A stretch of 6,307 nucleotides of DNA from Bacteroides sp. UBA7335. Its GTDB lineage: Bacteria > Bacteroidota > Bacteroidia > Bacteroidales > Bacteroidaceae. The DNA is taken from positions 1 to 6,307 of the forward strand of contig DKPL01000030.1 of NCBI GenBank assembly GCA_002471185.1, written 5' to 3'. Shown in pieces: positions 6,238-6,307 of the stretch (within the stretch, counting starts at the first letter, position 1; each line of letters opens with the position of its first letter). The notes under the pieces were generated by a model. It was not told where the DNA came from. It did not search any database and saw nothing but the letters and a program-made list of their open reading frames with translations. The position numbers were made by a program, and so were the translations under genes.

Positions 6238-6306
6238 TCATCTAACCACCATCCCTTCTTTCCTTCTCTCTTTTTCCATCTGTTTATCCTGAGTCACAGC
6301 AGAGTT
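6238..6306 (-). CDS. Possible 3' end of another gene entering from the right edge
   Basis: On the minus strand an open frame from the window edge reads NSAVTQDKQMEKERRKEG then MVVR and stops at TGA 6240-6238. It is charged, purine-rich and less AT-rich than the DNA to its left. Only 22 codons are visible, so no family can be named and it may be non-coding. Confidence 0.15.
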   Translation of the reverse strand, partial: NSAVTQDKQMEKERRKEGMVVR

Positions 6307-6307
6307 G

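Noticed and set aside
1..6307. CRISPR array, tRNA, rRNA or insertion sequence
   Set aside because: No regularly spaced repeats, no cloverleaf-like segments and no transposase or terminal inverted repeats with target duplication were seen on reading both strands.

Overview
The window looks like Bacteroidales chromosomal DNA (Bacteroides, Phocaeicola or Parabacteroides type) at the edge of a surface-polysaccharide locus. The evidence is Bacteroidetes-style promoter boxes (TAnnTTTG) just upstream of genes, weak or absent Shine-Dalgarno sequences, an RmlB tail typical of the order, and a long multi-SLBB polysaccharide export protein. The genus is inferred from protein style only; no database was searched.

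Layout, left to right. (1) 1-266, plus: the 3' end of rmlB (dTDP-glucose 4,6-dehydratase), then an intrinsic terminator. (2) About 282-2723: an accessory island with two divergent units. On the minus strand is a HigBA-like toxin-antitoxin operon in which the toxin gene (1494-1677) has lost its middle and its reading frame, while the antitoxin, an HTH/ImmA-IrrE metallopeptidase fusion (348-1493), is intact. On the plus strand is a Fic-domain protein (1884-2672) whose Fic motif has Gln where the catalytic His should be. The island is bounded by two near-identical copies of a terminator hairpin about 2.4 kb apart, which suggests how it was inserted or duplicated. (3) 2740-5250, minus: an intact 836-residue Wza-type export protein, convergent with fic. 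(4) 5251-6307: an AT-rich, eroded stretch with a third terminator, a short scar matching the last codons of rmlB on the minus strand, a gene-free AT-rich region, and the C-terminal part of a protein resembling SGNH-hydrolase-like sugar-modification proteins that lacks its catalytic N-terminal half.

How the parts relate: rmlB (activated deoxysugar supply), the export protein and the SGNH-like remnant fit capsule or exopolysaccharide biology. The toxin-antitoxin and Fic genes fit an inserted defence/addiction cassette. The right end and the broken toxin show repeated recombination and decay. The most interesting points are the orphaned antitoxin beside a deleted toxin, the His-to-Gln Fic motif with an intact inhibitory motif, the duplicated covarying terminator, and the inverted rmlB tail scar.
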